Positions 1 through 9,582 of a stretch of DNA of 64,000 bases are shown piece by piece. Where the stretch lies: assembly GCA_019745195.1 (NCBI GenBank), contig JAIETL010000039.1:1-64000 (forward strand), given 5' to 3'. Under the pieces are notes generated by a model that was not told the DNA's origin, did no database searches, and saw only the letters and a program-made list of their open reading frames with translations. The position numbers and the translations under genes were made by a program. Position 1 is the stretch's first letter, and each line of letters starts with the position of its first letter. The stretch comes from Beijerinckiaceae bacterium (GTDB lineage: Bacteria > Pseudomonadota > Alphaproteobacteria > Rhizobiales > Beijerinckiaceae).

Positions 1-122
1 ACATCGCCAGCATCCGCATGCTCACGCGCCGCATCGCAAGATACTGCCAACACACATGAACTTCTGAATCGGGCTCTGAAAGACGTATCGGTGATGATAA
101 AATCATTGAGTCGATAAGACAA
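1..122. other. left-edge AT-rich stretch, possible gene tail
   Basis: An open frame on the plus strand runs from the window edge to a TGA at 57-59 and would give an 18-residue, Arg-rich tail; it could be the C-terminus of a gene lying outside the window. From about 60 the base composition drops clearly below that of the rest of the window, which suggests recently acquired or decaying DNA. No promoter, terminator or RNA structure could be recognised. The tail cannot be assigned to a family. Confidence 0.25.
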
Positions 123-293
123 ATGATGAGATTACATCGAAATCCACTAATTCATCCTGAAGTAATATTGAGCATTGAAGAGGCAATAGGTTTGATCGGT
201 ATCTCGCGTAGCGTTGTCGGAGCAATGTTAGCCGCCTTACCAGATATCCCTATGACAACAGGAGCACCCACAACGATCGACGTGACCGAGTAA
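123..293 (+). CDS. small hypothetical protein, coupled to HicB-like gene
   Basis: A 56-residue frame opens with two ATG codons and its TAA stop is directly abutted by the ATG of the HicB-like gene, so the two would be translationally coupled. Codon use is AT-rich, unlike the neighbours. The protein has a short amphipathic helix-rich middle (SIEEAIGLIGISRSVVGAML) and no family I recognise. It is not a HicA toxin: the small, basic double-stranded-RNA-binding-like pattern and active-site His of HicA are missing. It may be a real small partner gene or the tail of a degraded gene, since the frame stays open upstream to position 60. Confidence 0.35.
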   Translation: MMRLHRNPLIHPEVILSIEEAIGLIGISRSVVGAMLAALPDIPMTTGAPTTIDVTE

Positions 294-893
294 ATGACCC
301 ATTACGTCGCCATCATCGAGGACGCAGGCCCCGACTTCGCTGTCGGCGTCTGGTTTCCTGACCTTCCCGGCTGCTTCTCGGCCGGCGATACGCTCGACGA
401 GGCGCTAAGGGACGCTCCACAGGCTGTTTCGCTCTGGCTGGAGGATCTGGCGCAGGACGGCCGCGCCACTCCCCGCGCCCGCACACCTAGCGAACTCAAG
501 GCCGATCCCGGGATCGCGGCCGAGATGGCGAGATATGCTATCGCTCTGATCCCGGCTCCGTCTGATCCCGGCTCCGGATGTCGCGCTCCGGCCGGCGGCC
601 GAATAGGCGGCGGCTACCCAACGCGCCGACGCTCAAATAATCCCCTCAAGCCCCTTCCGCTTCACCAAATTCAACAGTTTCAGCGACGGCCCGTCAGGCG
701 TCTTCTCGCCGCGCTCCCATTTGCTGATCGTGCCTTTGCTGACGTTCAGATAGTGAGCGAACACCGGCTGGGAAATCTGCTCGCGCTCGCGCAGCGCGCG
801 GATGTCCTCAGGGGCCAGTTTTTCGACCGGCGCGAGACAACCGGCATCGAAATGGCGCATGGTCTCGCGGTCGATGACGCCAGCCTTGTGTAG
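294..893 (+). CDS. HicB-like antitoxin, C-terminus altered by frameshift
   Basis: Residues 1-89 form a HicB-type domain: an N-terminal YVAIIEDAG strand, then FAVGVWFPDLPGCFSAGDT and a helix starting LDEALRDAPQA. HicB proteins neutralise HicA mRNA interferases or act alone as small regulators. At 545-576 a 16-bp tandem duplication shifts the frame. With one copy removed the protein would end as ...ALIPAPDVALRPAAE at a TAG at 604-606, giving 98 residues. In the present sequence translation instead runs to 893, antisense across the HigA-like gene, with a meaningless tail. The core domain is intact, so some activity could remain. No hicA gene is visible nearby. Reading it as a recently frameshifted gene is inference; the duplication itself is seen directly. 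Confidence 0.6.
   Translation: MTHYVAIIEDAGPDFAVGVWFPDLPGCFSAGDTLDEALRDAPQAVSLWLEDLAQDGRATPRARTPSELKADPGIAAEMARYAIALIPAPSDPGSGCRAPAGGRIGGGYPTRRRSNNPLKPLPLHQIQQFQRRPVRRLLAALPFADRAFADVQIVSEHRLGNLLALAQRADVLRGQFFDRRETTGIEMAHGLAVDDASLV
545..576 (+). repeat. perfect 16-bp tandem duplication in hicB-like gene
   Basis: Two head-to-tail identical copies of TCTGATCCCGGCTCCG occupy 545-560 and 561-576. Sixteen is not a multiple of three, so the second copy shifts the reading frame of the HicB-like gene. Deleting one copy in silico restores a short, plausible C-terminus and a stop at 604-606. The exact match suggests a recent slippage event. Confidence 0.9.
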
Positions 894-965
894 GCCGCTC
901 ATCGTCTCGTGGATGATGGCCAGCGTCTTGCTCTGCGCTTTGCGCGATGCCTGCGACATAGTCAT
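633..965 (-). CDS. HigA/NadS-type XRE antitoxin
   Basis: A 110-residue protein with a Cro/CI-type helix-turn-helix at about residues 53-105 (helices around IRALREREQISQPVFA and VSKGTISKWERGEKTP). This is the layout of HigA/NadS antitoxins, which bind the partner toxin and repress their own operon. The chosen start is the ATG that overlaps the TGA of the upstream toxin gene as ATGA (965-962); a longer start at 974 is possible but would overlap more. Gene order is toxin first, antitoxin second, as in higBA loci and opposite to most toxin-antitoxin pairs. Its 3' end is covered antisense by the frameshifted extension of the HicB-like gene. Confidence 0.85.
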   Translation of the reverse strand: MTMSQASRKAQSKTLAIIHETMSGLHKAGVIDRETMRHFDAGCLAPVEKLAPEDIRALREREQISQPVFAHYLNVSKGTISKWERGEKTPDGPSLKLLNLVKRKGLEGII

Positions 966-1339
966 ACCTCGCAATCGATCTTGATAATCTCACCCGCAGC
1001 CATGGCCGCCGCGATCTGCGTATTCGACAGGCTGAGTGCTACAGCACTCGAGTCCTTGAAGAGCGCAAGTTCGTTCGGTGAAATGTTATCCCGCTCGTTC
1101 TTCGAAAAACCACGGATGAAGAACAGGCTCGTTCCCGATCGGAACAGCACGATCGTCCGGAAACCACCCGATCGGCCCTCGCCATCCCGCGCCACCCGCT
1201 GCTTGACGACGCCTCCGCCGAGGTCGGCATCGATCCGGCCCGCCTCGATCTCCGCTGCAGCACGACAAAGCATCGCGTCGCTCAAACCCGCCTTGCGTGC
1301 ATAGCGCGCAAATGGTTTGAATTTGTAGACGTCTGCCAT
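962..1339 (-). CDS. RelE/HigB-type toxin
   Basis: A 125-residue protein resembling the RelE-superfamily toxins formerly called DUF1044: it opens with a basic helix (FKPFARYARKAGLSDAML), has a central strand pair (GGFRTIVLFRSGTSLFFIRGF) and ends with the family's typical helix rich in small residues. Members of this superfamily inhibit translation, often by cutting mRNA on the ribosome. The conserved R-G-F-x-K-N-E-R segment at about residues 75-82 is present. The stop overlaps the antitoxin start by 4 bp, so the pair is one operon. Family membership is established knowledge; activity here is inferred. Confidence 0.85.
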   Translation of the reverse strand: MADVYKFKPFARYARKAGLSDAMLCRAAAEIEAGRIDADLGGGVVKQRVARDGEGRSGGFRTIVLFRSGTSLFFIRGFSKNERDNISPNELALFKDSSAVALSLSNTQIAAAMAAGEIIKIDCEV

Positions 1340-1413
1340 GCCGTCTCCGCGCCTCTCGGCTCAGGGTCAATCTATAACACTAAGGACCACAAAAAGAAAG
1401 GCAGCGCCATCCC

Positions 1414-1584
1414 ATGCACCACAAGCGCAAACGCCCGAAATCCGCCCGGTCCGGCTGCCTGCTCTGCAAGCCCCACAAGGCCAACGGCTGCTGCGCCCCC
1501 GACCGGAACATGCTCCACGGCAATCGCCGGCGATACGAGAGCGGCCGCGAGCAACTGCGTTGCCAAGGCATCCGCTCGCGCTGA
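1414..1584 (+). CDS. small conserved basic Cys/His-rich protein
   Basis: A 56-residue protein starting MHHKRKRPKSARSGCLLCK. Small proteins with this opening (H-K-R-K-R-P-K, then G-C-L-x-C-K-P-H-K) recur in proteobacterial genomes, to my recollection, and are usually left as hypothetical. Five cysteines, including a CxxC at residues 15-18 and adjacent histidines, could bind zinc or touch nucleic acid, but that is inference. An AAAGAAAGG stretch about 12 bases upstream is a fair ribosome binding site. It lies between the toxin gene and prmA, on the prmA strand. Confidence 0.65.
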   Translation: MHHKRKRPKSARSGCLLCKPHKANGCCAPDRNMLHGNRRRYESGREQLRCQGIRSR

Positions 1585-1635
1585 TATCCTGGACTAACGG
1601 CTGACATACGCCCCCCGCCCTGCTATCGCCTCCCC

Positions 1636-2583
1636 ATGCGCGAAGGCCTCCTCCCCTCCACGGTCGCGACCGTTCTCGAACTCTCCACCTCGGGCGAGAA
1701 GGCGCGCGCGCTGACCGAGCTTCTGGGCGAGGTCTTCGACCCGACGGAGACGGCGATCTCGGCCTTCGAGATCGAGACCGGCGTCACCACGCTGTCGCTG
1801 AACGCGCCCTGGAAGGTCGAGATCTATTTCGCCACGCATCCCGACGAGGAGGCCGTGCGCGACATGCTGCGCCCCATCGTCGGCGACGTGGTCGACTCAA
1901 CGCCCTTCGCGACCGTCAACCAGCAGGACTGGGTCGCCGCCTCGCTCGACGGGCTGAAACCCGTCCGGGCAGGTCGCGTGCTCGTCCATGGCGCGCATGA
2001 TCGCGACGCGGTGCGGATCAACGACATCGGCATCGAGATTCCGGCCGCGCTCGCCTTCGGCACCGGCCATCACGGCACCACGGCGGGCTGCCTGCTGGCG
2101 CTCGACGCGGAACTGAAGCAGCGCCGCCCGAAGCATGCCATCGACGTCGGCACCGGCACCGGCATTCTGGCGCTGGCGCTGGCGAAGCAGACGAAGCGAA
2201 AGGTCGTCGCCGGCGATATCGACGCCATCGCGGTCGAGGTCGCCGCGCACAACGCCCGCGTCAACCACGCGCCCCATGGGCTCGATCTCTACGTCGCGCC
2301 GGGCCTGCGCCACGCCAAGGCGAACCGGCCGCGCCATTTCGAACTCGTCTTCGCCAACATCCTGGCGGGCCCCCTGCGCCGGCTTGCGCCGTCGATCGCG
2401 CGCGTGCTCAGCGACGACGGCACGGTCTTCCTGTCAGGCCTGCTCGCGATGGACGTCGCCGGCATTATATCCGCCTACCGGCATCAGGGGCTTTATCTCG
2501 CCCGCCGGTCGCTGCGCGAGGGCTGGGCGACATTGGTCATGAAAAAAGGCGGCGCGGCCCCAAGACCACGCCGCCTTCGATAG
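1636..2583 (+). CDS. prmA: ribosomal protein L11 methyltransferase
   Basis: A 315-residue SAM-dependent methyltransferase that trimethylates ribosomal protein L11. The N-terminal substrate-binding domain is followed by the PrmA signature AFGTGHHGTT (about 140-149), SAM motif I DVGTGTG (about 170-176), an acidic motif II around AGDIDA and motif IV NILAGPL (about 241-247). Length is close to other members. The C-terminal 25 or so residues are basic and are encoded over a strong inverted repeat that looks like a terminator for the opposite strand. Confidence 0.95.
   Translation: MREGLLPSTVATVLELSTSGEKARALTELLGEVFDPTETAISAFEIETGVTTLSLNAPWKVEIYFATHPDEEAVRDMLRPIVGDVVDSTPFATVNQQDWVAASLDGLKPVRAGRVLVHGAHDRDAVRINDIGIEIPAALAFGTGHHGTTAGCLLALDAELKQRRPKHAIDVGTGTGILALALAKQTKRKVVAGDIDAIAVEVAAHNARVNHAPHGLDLYVAPGLRHAKANRPRHFELVFANILAGPLRRLAPSIARVLSDDGTVFLSGLLAMDVAGIISAYRHQGLYLARRSLREGWATLVMKKGGAAPRPRRLR
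2548..2577 (-). terminator. Rho-independent terminator inside prmA 3' end
   Basis: Arms GGCGGCG and CGCCGCC, extended by further pairs, enclose a short loop; on the minus strand the stem is followed by six T residues (the AAAAAA at 2542-2547). It would end transcripts of the small minus-strand genes at 2622-3072. It overlaps the last codons of prmA, so one sequence serves as coding DNA and as terminator of the converging unit. Confidence 0.7.
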
Positions 2584-2621
2584 GCGAAGAAGCTGTCGCA
2601 CCGGCTAGCCGGCGCGGGCGC

Positions 2622-2750
2622 TCAGAAGCCGATATGGCCGTAGCGCTGCTCGGCCTCGGCCTGCATGGCGCGGGCATCGTGCCAGACGGCGGAGGTGAAG
2701 CGGGCCGCGTCGACGACCCAGTGATAAGCGTGCTTGACGATGGCGATCAT
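2622..2750 (-). CDS. small hypothetical protein (42 aa)
   Basis: The frame starts at an ATG (2750) and encodes 42 residues ending EAEQRYGHIGF. It is rich in His, Trp and Ala and could be amphipathic. The frame stays open upstream but has no other ATG before the neighbouring gene. The ribosome binding site is weak (GGA about 10 bases upstream). It sits between the DUF1127-like gene and the terminator within prmA, on the same strand, so it would be the last gene of that small unit. Function unknown. Confidence 0.45.
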   Translation of the reverse strand: MIAIVKHAYHWVVDAARFTSAVWHDARAMQAEAEQRYGHIGF

Positions 2751-2832
2751 GATGATGGTCCAGTGTTTGCCGAACGGCGCGAGGCCTGCTGCGGCGTGAG
2801 AACGGATTGAGGCGAAGGCTCGGCGCGGAAAC

Positions 2833-3072
2833 TCAGCGATTGAACGGCAGCGCGGCGTCTTTTTTCAGCGTCGCCTGCGGAAAGCCGCCCAGCACGATCT
2901 CGGCCTCGTTGACGAGGTAGGAGCGGGCGCGCAGTTCGCGAATGGCGGAGCGGCGGCGGCTTTCGATCATCGCCGCATAGAGGCGCTGCCAGAAAGTGAG
3001 GCCGGCGGTGGTGGGTGCCTTGGCGGCCTCCGAGGCCAGCAGCGAGGCGGTGGTGTTCGTCAGATAGGTCAT
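2833..3072 (-). CDS. DUF1127-like small protein
   Basis: A 79-residue protein with a central Arg-rich helix (WQRLYAAMIESRRRSAIREL) like the short DUF1127 family, followed by a divergent tail. DUF1127 proteins are common in alphaproteobacteria; some take part in RNA turnover or in phosphate and carbon metabolism, but most are uncharacterised. The start at 3072 is chosen because the family-like sequence begins there and an AGAGACC stretch lies just upstream; the longer upstream reading has no family resemblance. Its promoter region is shared with pepP on the other strand and contains a dense cluster of palindromic half-sites. Confidence 0.65.
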   Translation of the reverse strand: MTYLTNTTASLLASEAAKAPTTAGLTFWQRLYAAMIESRRRSAIRELRARSYLVNEAEIVLGGFPQATLKKDAALPFNR

Positions 3073-3128
3073 AGGGTCTCTCCAACAGTGAAACGAAGGA
3101 CAGTCCCGGTCGCTTCCTCGTTCTCTTA

Positions 3129-3240
3129 TGCGACTAAAGTGGGCTCTCTTCGCACTTGCGAGAAGACGATTTCGCAGATGCGAGACATGCGTTGAATGCA
3201 TGCGATGCGTCGCATTTCGTTAATGATTGCGGAAATCGCA
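3129..3240. promoter_or_regulatory. cluster of TCGCA/TGCGA half-sites
   Basis: Eight exact copies of the 5-mer TGCGA or its complement TCGCA lie within 112 bp: at 3129, 3150, 3157, 3172, 3179, 3201, 3210 and 3236. Two pairs form full palindromes TCGCA-N2-TGCGA (3150-3161 and 3172-3183), 22 bp apart, or two helical turns; a third dyad (ATGCGA-N4-TCGCAT) lies at 3200-3215. The cluster lies between two divergent genes and is a likely binding region for an oligomeric repressor. The regulator is unknown. Confidence 0.6.
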
Positions 3241-3343
3241 TAGCAATGAGGCAGTGCGCTCTTTTGCAGTGCAGCATCGGCCTGTCAGAAAGCAGCCGCA
3301 AACGCCGCTTTTCCGCTGGTCATCGGAGGGCGGAGACGCGAGC

Positions 3344-5209
3344 ATGCCGGAAATGACCGCATCCGGACCCGCCATGACCGAATCGCCTGCCGCACTCTGC
3401 CGCTTCCAGTCCTTCGCCGAACCCAGCGATCCGTCGCAGGTCGCGCCCCGGATCGCCGCCCTGCGCGCCGCGCTGGCAGCCCACAAGCTCGACGGCTTCA
3501 TCGTGCCGCGCGCCGACGAGCATCAGGGCGAATACGTCCCCGCCCACATGGCGCGCCTCGCCTGGCTGACCGGCTTCACCGGCTCGGCCGGCGCGGCCAT
3601 CGTGCTGGCCGACAGGGCGTCGCTGATCGTCGACGGGCGCTACACCATCCAGTCGGCCGCGCAGACCGACGCCAGCGTCTTCACGCCGACGAAGATGGAG
3701 GAGACGCCGCTGGAACGCTGGATCGAACAGAACCTGCCGGCAGGCGGCCGGCTCGGCTACGACCCATGGCTCCATACGGTCGATGGCGTCGCCAAGCTGG
3801 AAAAGGCGGTGGCGGCTGCCGGCGGCGCACTCGTCGCGGTGACCGAAAACCCGATCGACGCGCTCTGGATCGACCGCCCCGCGCCGCCCACCGCGCCCGT
3901 GAAGGCGCATCGCGCCGAGTTTGCTGGAGAGAGCCCGGCGGAAAAGCTCGCGCGCATTCAGGAGGCGCTGGTCAAGGCCAAGGTCGATGCGCTCGTCGTC
4001 TCCGATCCGCATGCGCTGGCCTGGACCTTCAATGTCCGCGGCGGCGATGTCGAGCACACGCCCTTGCCGCTGGGTTACGCCATCGTGCCGCGCGAGGGCC
4101 GCCCGACCGTGTTCCTCGCGGCCGAGAAGATCACCAACGAGGCGGGAGACGCCATCGGCGCGGTCGGCGAGATCGCTCCGCCCGCCGCGTTGAAGGCGCA
4201 GTTGGAGGCGCTGGGCGCGGCCGGTGCGAAGGTCCGGCTGGATGCCGCAACGGGCGCGTCGGCGCTGGCGACCCTGATCCGCGAGGCAGGCGGCACGCCC
4301 GATGCCGGCCCCGATCCGATCGCGCTGATGAAGGCGCGCAAGAACGCGGCCGAACTCGCCGGGACCCGCGCCGCCCATCTGCGCGACGGCGCGGCCATGG
4401 TGCGCTACCTCGCATGGCTGGCGCGCGAAGCGCCCAAGGGCGGGCTGACCGAGATCGACGCGGTGGCCGCGCTCGAAGCCGAGCGCCTGAAGACCGGTCT
4501 GCTCAAGGACGTCTCCTTCACCACCATCGCCGGCGCGGGACCAAACGCCGCCCTGCCGCATTACCGGGTGACCGAGGCGAGCAACCGGCCGATCGAGCCC
4601 GGCATCTTCCTGGTCGATTCCGGCGGCCAGTACGAGGACGGCACCACCGACATCACGCGGACCATGGCCGTCGGCGAACCGACCGCGGAAATGCGCGACC
4701 GCTACACCCGCGTCCTGAAGGGGCATCTGGCGATCTCGCGCGCCGTCTTCGTCAAGGGCACGTCGGGGGCGCAGCTCGACGCTCTGGCCAGGCTGCCGCT
4801 CTGGCAGGCGGGCCTCGACTTCGACCACGGCACGGGCCATGGCGTCGGCAGCTATCTCTCGGTGCATGAGGGGCCGCAGCGGCTGTCCAAGCTCGGCACG
4901 ACTCCGCTTGAGCCCGGCATGATCCTCTCCAACGAACCGGGCTACTACAAGCAGGGCGAATACGGCATCCGCATCGAGAACCTGATCGTGGTCGAGGAGC
5001 GCGTCATCCCCGGCGGCGACCGCACGATCTATGGCTTCGAGACGATCACCTTCTGCCCCTATGAGCGCGCGCTGATCGATCTTTCGCTGCTCGACGGAGG
5101 TGAGGTCGCCTGGATCGACGCCTATCACGCGCAGGTCTGGAGCAATCTCGCGGCCTCGGTCGAGGGTGAGGCGAAGGCGTGGCTGGAGAAGGCGTGTCTG
5201 CCGTTGTGA
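3344..5209 (+). CDS. pepP: Xaa-Pro aminopeptidase (M24 family)
   Basis: A 621-residue M24 metallopeptidase that removes N-terminal residues ahead of proline. It has two creatinase-type N-terminal domains and a C-terminal pita-bread catalytic domain. All five metal ligands are visible: two Asp in VDSGGQYEDGTTDITR, His in GHGVGSY, Glu in SNEPGYY and Glu in GFETITF. The long, roughly 600-residue form is typical of the eukaryotic-like subgroup found in many alphaproteobacteria. The start at 3344 has GGAG 8 bases upstream; the open frame extends to 3227, but that part overlaps the half-site cluster and looks non-coding. Confidence 0.93.
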   Translation: MPEMTASGPAMTESPAALCRFQSFAEPSDPSQVAPRIAALRAALAAHKLDGFIVPRADEHQGEYVPAHMARLAWLTGFTGSAGAAIVLADRASLIVDGRYTIQSAAQTDASVFTPTKMEETPLERWIEQNLPAGGRLGYDPWLHTVDGVAKLEKAVAAAGGALVAVTENPIDALWIDRPAPPTAPVKAHRAEFAGESPAEKLARIQEALVKAKVDALVVSDPHALAWTFNVRGGDVEHTPLPLGYAIVPREGRPTVFLAAEKITNEAGDAIGAVGEIAPPAALKAQLEALGAAGAKVRLDAATGASALATLIREAGGTPDAGPDPIALMKARKNAAELAGTRAAHLRDGAAMVRYLAWLAREAPKGGLTEIDAVAALEAERLKTGLLKDVSFTTIAGAGPNAALPHYRVTEASNRPIEPGIFLVDSGGQYEDGTTDITRTMAVGEPTAEMRDRYTRVLKGHLAISRAVFVKGTSGAQLDALARLPLWQAGLDFDHGTGHGVGSYLSVHEGPQRLSKLGTTPLEPGMILSNEPGYYKQGEYGIRIENLIVVEERVIPGGDRTIYGFETITFCPYERALIDLSLLDGGEVAWIDAYHAQVWSNLAASVEGEAKAWLEKACLPL

Positions 5210-5224
5210 GGTGCTGCGTGCCTC

Positions 5225-5249
5225 CCCTTCTCCCCTTGCGGGAGAAGGG
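5225..5249. repeat. short palindromic repeat / hairpin
   Basis: Perfect 10-bp arms CCCTTCTCCC and GGGAGAAGGG surround a 5-base loop between the convergent pepP and azlD 3' ends. An imperfect relative lies at 25060-25083 between murB and murC, so it looks like a dispersed intergenic element. It may also act as a terminator, though it has no T-run. Confidence 0.6.
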
Positions 5250-5258
5250 AGGGCGGCG

Positions 5259-5558
5259 CTACACAAATACCCTCAACGCCACCACCGCGACCACCCCGAC
5301 AGCCACGACGCCCAGCACCGGCAGCCGCGTCGCCGCCAGCGCGGTGATCACGGCCGCGCCCGTCTCGGCCCAGCCTGTCGCGAGCGCGCTCGGCGCGATC
5401 ACCGCGATCAGCACGGCTGGCGGGATCGCGTCGAAAGCCGCCTGCGCGCGCGGCGACAGGTCGAGCCGCCCGGCCAGCGCCAGCCCCGCGGCCCGCGTCG
5501 CATAGGTGACGAGCGCCATGCCGAGAATGGCGATAAGGTTCAGCGTATCGAAGCTCAT
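5259..5558 (-). CDS. azlD: branched-chain amino acid exporter subunit AzlD
   Basis: A 99-residue, very hydrophobic protein with about four membrane helices and the AzlD-type IPPAVLIAVIAPSA segment. AzlD pairs with AzlC in the inner membrane to export branched-chain amino acids and their analogues (LIV-E family). Its ATG overlaps the azlC stop as ATGA (5558-5555), which ensures coupled translation. Confidence 0.9.
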   Translation of the reverse strand: MSFDTLNLIAILGMALVTYATRAAGLALAGRLDLSPRAQAAFDAIPPAVLIAVIAPSALATGWAETGAAVITALAATRLPVLGVVAVGVVAVVALRVFV

Positions 5559-6274
5559 GGCTGCGCCTCGACGACGCTCGCCTGCTCGCGCCCCGCAGCC
5601 CACCATGCGGCGCCAAGCCCGCACAGAGCGCCGGCCAGCACATGCCAGGGCGGCCCGGCGAGCCTGTAGGTCAACGCAGACGAAATCCCGGCGGCCGCCA
5701 CCGTCCAGGCTGTGACGCGGCCCTTCCAGAAGGCGGCGACGAGCGCGATGAAGATCGCCGTGAAGGCGAAATCGGCTCCGAAGCGGCGCGGATCGCCGAG
5801 CGCGGCACCGATGAGCGAACCGAGCGTCGCGACGCTGACGAAGCACAGGACGAATGGCGCTGTCATAGCGAACCAGTAGGCCGGCGTCAGCCGGTGCGTG
5901 CGCGCCCGCCTTTCGGCCAGCGCCCAGTTCTCGTCGGCCATATAGTAGAGTCCGCCGAGCCGCTGCCCCGGCGAAAAGCCCTGCAACTTGGGCACCAGCG
6001 ACGCACTCATCAGGACATGGCGCGCATTGATCAGCAGCGTCGAGAAGACCAGCGCTCCGATCGGCGCAGGCGTGGCCCAGAGCTCGACCGCCGCGAACTG
6101 CGCCCCGCCGGCGAAGACGAGCGCGCTCATCAGCGCCACTTCCAGCGGCGACAGGCCCTTGCCGGCGGCGAGCGCCCCGAACAACAGCGCGACCGGCACG
6201 GCCGCAAGCACGGCAGGCCAGATGTCGGACAGACCCATCCGGGCATCGTCGAAGGCTGACGGCATGATGGGCAC
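5555..6274 (-). CDS. azlC: branched-chain amino acid exporter subunit AzlC
   Basis: A 239-residue inner-membrane protein of the AzlC family, with several membrane helices and the conserved FAGGAQFAAVEL and LINARHVLMSASL segments. It is the large subunit of the AzlCD exporter. It lies 2 bases after the AraC-type regulator gene and overlaps azlD by 4 bp, so the three form one operon. The exact export substrate cannot be read from the sequence. Confidence 0.93.
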   Translation of the reverse strand: MPIMPSAFDDARMGLSDIWPAVLAAVPVALLFGALAAGKGLSPLEVALMSALVFAGGAQFAAVELWATPAPIGALVFSTLLINARHVLMSASLVPKLQGFSPGQRLGGLYYMADENWALAERRARTHRLTPAYWFAMTAPFVLCFVSVATLGSLIGAALGDPRRFGADFAFTAIFIALVAAFWKGRVTAWTVAAAGISSALTYRLAGPPWHVLAGALCGLGAAWWAAGREQASVVEAQP

Positions 6275-6276
6275 GC

Positions 6277-7140
6277 TCAGGAGAGATGGGCCGCGCGGAA
6301 CGCGCCCGGCGTCACGCCATGGCGCGCCTTGAAAGCGCGCGTCAGATGGGCCTGGTCGCAGAAGCCAGTCGCGGCGGCGACCTCGCCTGGCATGTCGCCG
6401 GCCCGCAGCCTTTCGCGCGCCCGGCGGATGCGGACATCGACGAGATAGGCATGCGGCGTCAACCCGGTCTCGGAGCGGAAGGCGCGGATCAGGTGATGAC
6501 GCGGCAGCCCGGTCAGGCGCGACAGATCGGCCAGCGACAGATCCTGCTCGAAGCGTTCCTCGACGATCGCACGGGCGAGCGCGACAGGCCCTGCCTCGCG
6601 CCCGAGCGCGGCGACGGGCCAGAGCGCGTGCAGCGACAGGCAGCGCGCGTAGAAGCGCAGCAGCATCTCCTCGCCGGCAAGAGCATCGCGACCCTGCTCG
6701 ATGACGCGATGCGCGGCCGCGAACATCGCCGCCCCCTCGGCATCCTCGACCAGCGGCTCGCGGAAAAAGGGCGTCGCGCCGGACTCCCGGCCCGCAAGCG
6801 AGCCCGCCACCTCGCGCAGCAACCCGGTCTCCGGATAGGTCATGCGATAGCTGTAGCCCTGCCCGACCGGCTCGCCGTCATGGGTCTCGAGCGGGTTGAC
6901 GAAAGCGATCTGCCCCGGCCGCGCATAGTGCCGGGCGCCGCGCACACGAAAAGTCTCGCAGCCGGCCTCGATGACGCCGATCACGAAGCTCTCATGCCGG
7001 TGGGGCGCGTAGGAATGGCTCCGGAAGGTCGCGGCGAGACAGTCCAGCCCATCGAAACGCGCGGCCGGAAACAGTTTTGCCCGCTCGCCGGCGGCAAGCG
7101 GCTCCAGCCTCAGCGTCTCGCTCTGGGTGATCGCATCCAT
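6277..7140 (-). CDS. AraC family transcriptional regulator
   Basis: A 287-residue regulator with an N-terminal cupin-type sensor domain (SYAPHRHESF near residue 45, then PGQIAFVNPLETHDG) and two C-terminal AraC helix-turn-helix motifs (about 190-285, ending HLTRAFKARHGVTPGAFR). It is the first gene of the azlCD operon, so it probably controls amino acid export in response to a small ligand. Regulators of this type commonly accompany AzlC/AzlD genes. The ligand is unknown. Confidence 0.9.
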   Translation of the reverse strand: MDAITQSETLRLEPLAAGERAKLFPAARFDGLDCLAATFRSHSYAPHRHESFVIGVIEAGCETFRVRGARHYARPGQIAFVNPLETHDGEPVGQGYSYRMTYPETGLLREVAGSLAGRESGATPFFREPLVEDAEGAAMFAAAHRVIEQGRDALAGEEMLLRFYARCLSLHALWPVAALGREAGPVALARAIVEERFEQDLSLADLSRLTGLPRHHLIRAFRSETGLTPHAYLVDVRIRRARERLRAGDMPGEVAAATGFCDQAHLTRAFKARHGVTPGAFRAAHLS

Positions 7141-7198
7141 GGAGCGAGGATATGCGATGCAAGCGCTCTCGTGTCTTGAAGAAAAGTGATGGCGAGGA

Positions 7199-9397
<2,199 letters not shown>

Positions 9398-9582
9398 TCA
9401 GCAGCGAGCCGGAACCATTCGCCTCCCGCTCCCGTTCTTGTGTTTGCGGGGACTGCGACAAGACGCGCCGATGGGCGTATGATCGTTGTGCTGGGAATTG
9501 GATGCTCGACGCCTTCAGGCCGTTGATCCGAGGATAGCGTCAACGCCGCAGGCGGACCGGGCGACGAACCGGGAGACACGCC

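Noticed and set aside
3320-5266. 648-residue open frame on the minus strand opposite pepP
   Set aside because: High-GC shadow of a clear M24 peptidase; it is Arg/Gly/Asp-rich with no recognisable fold.
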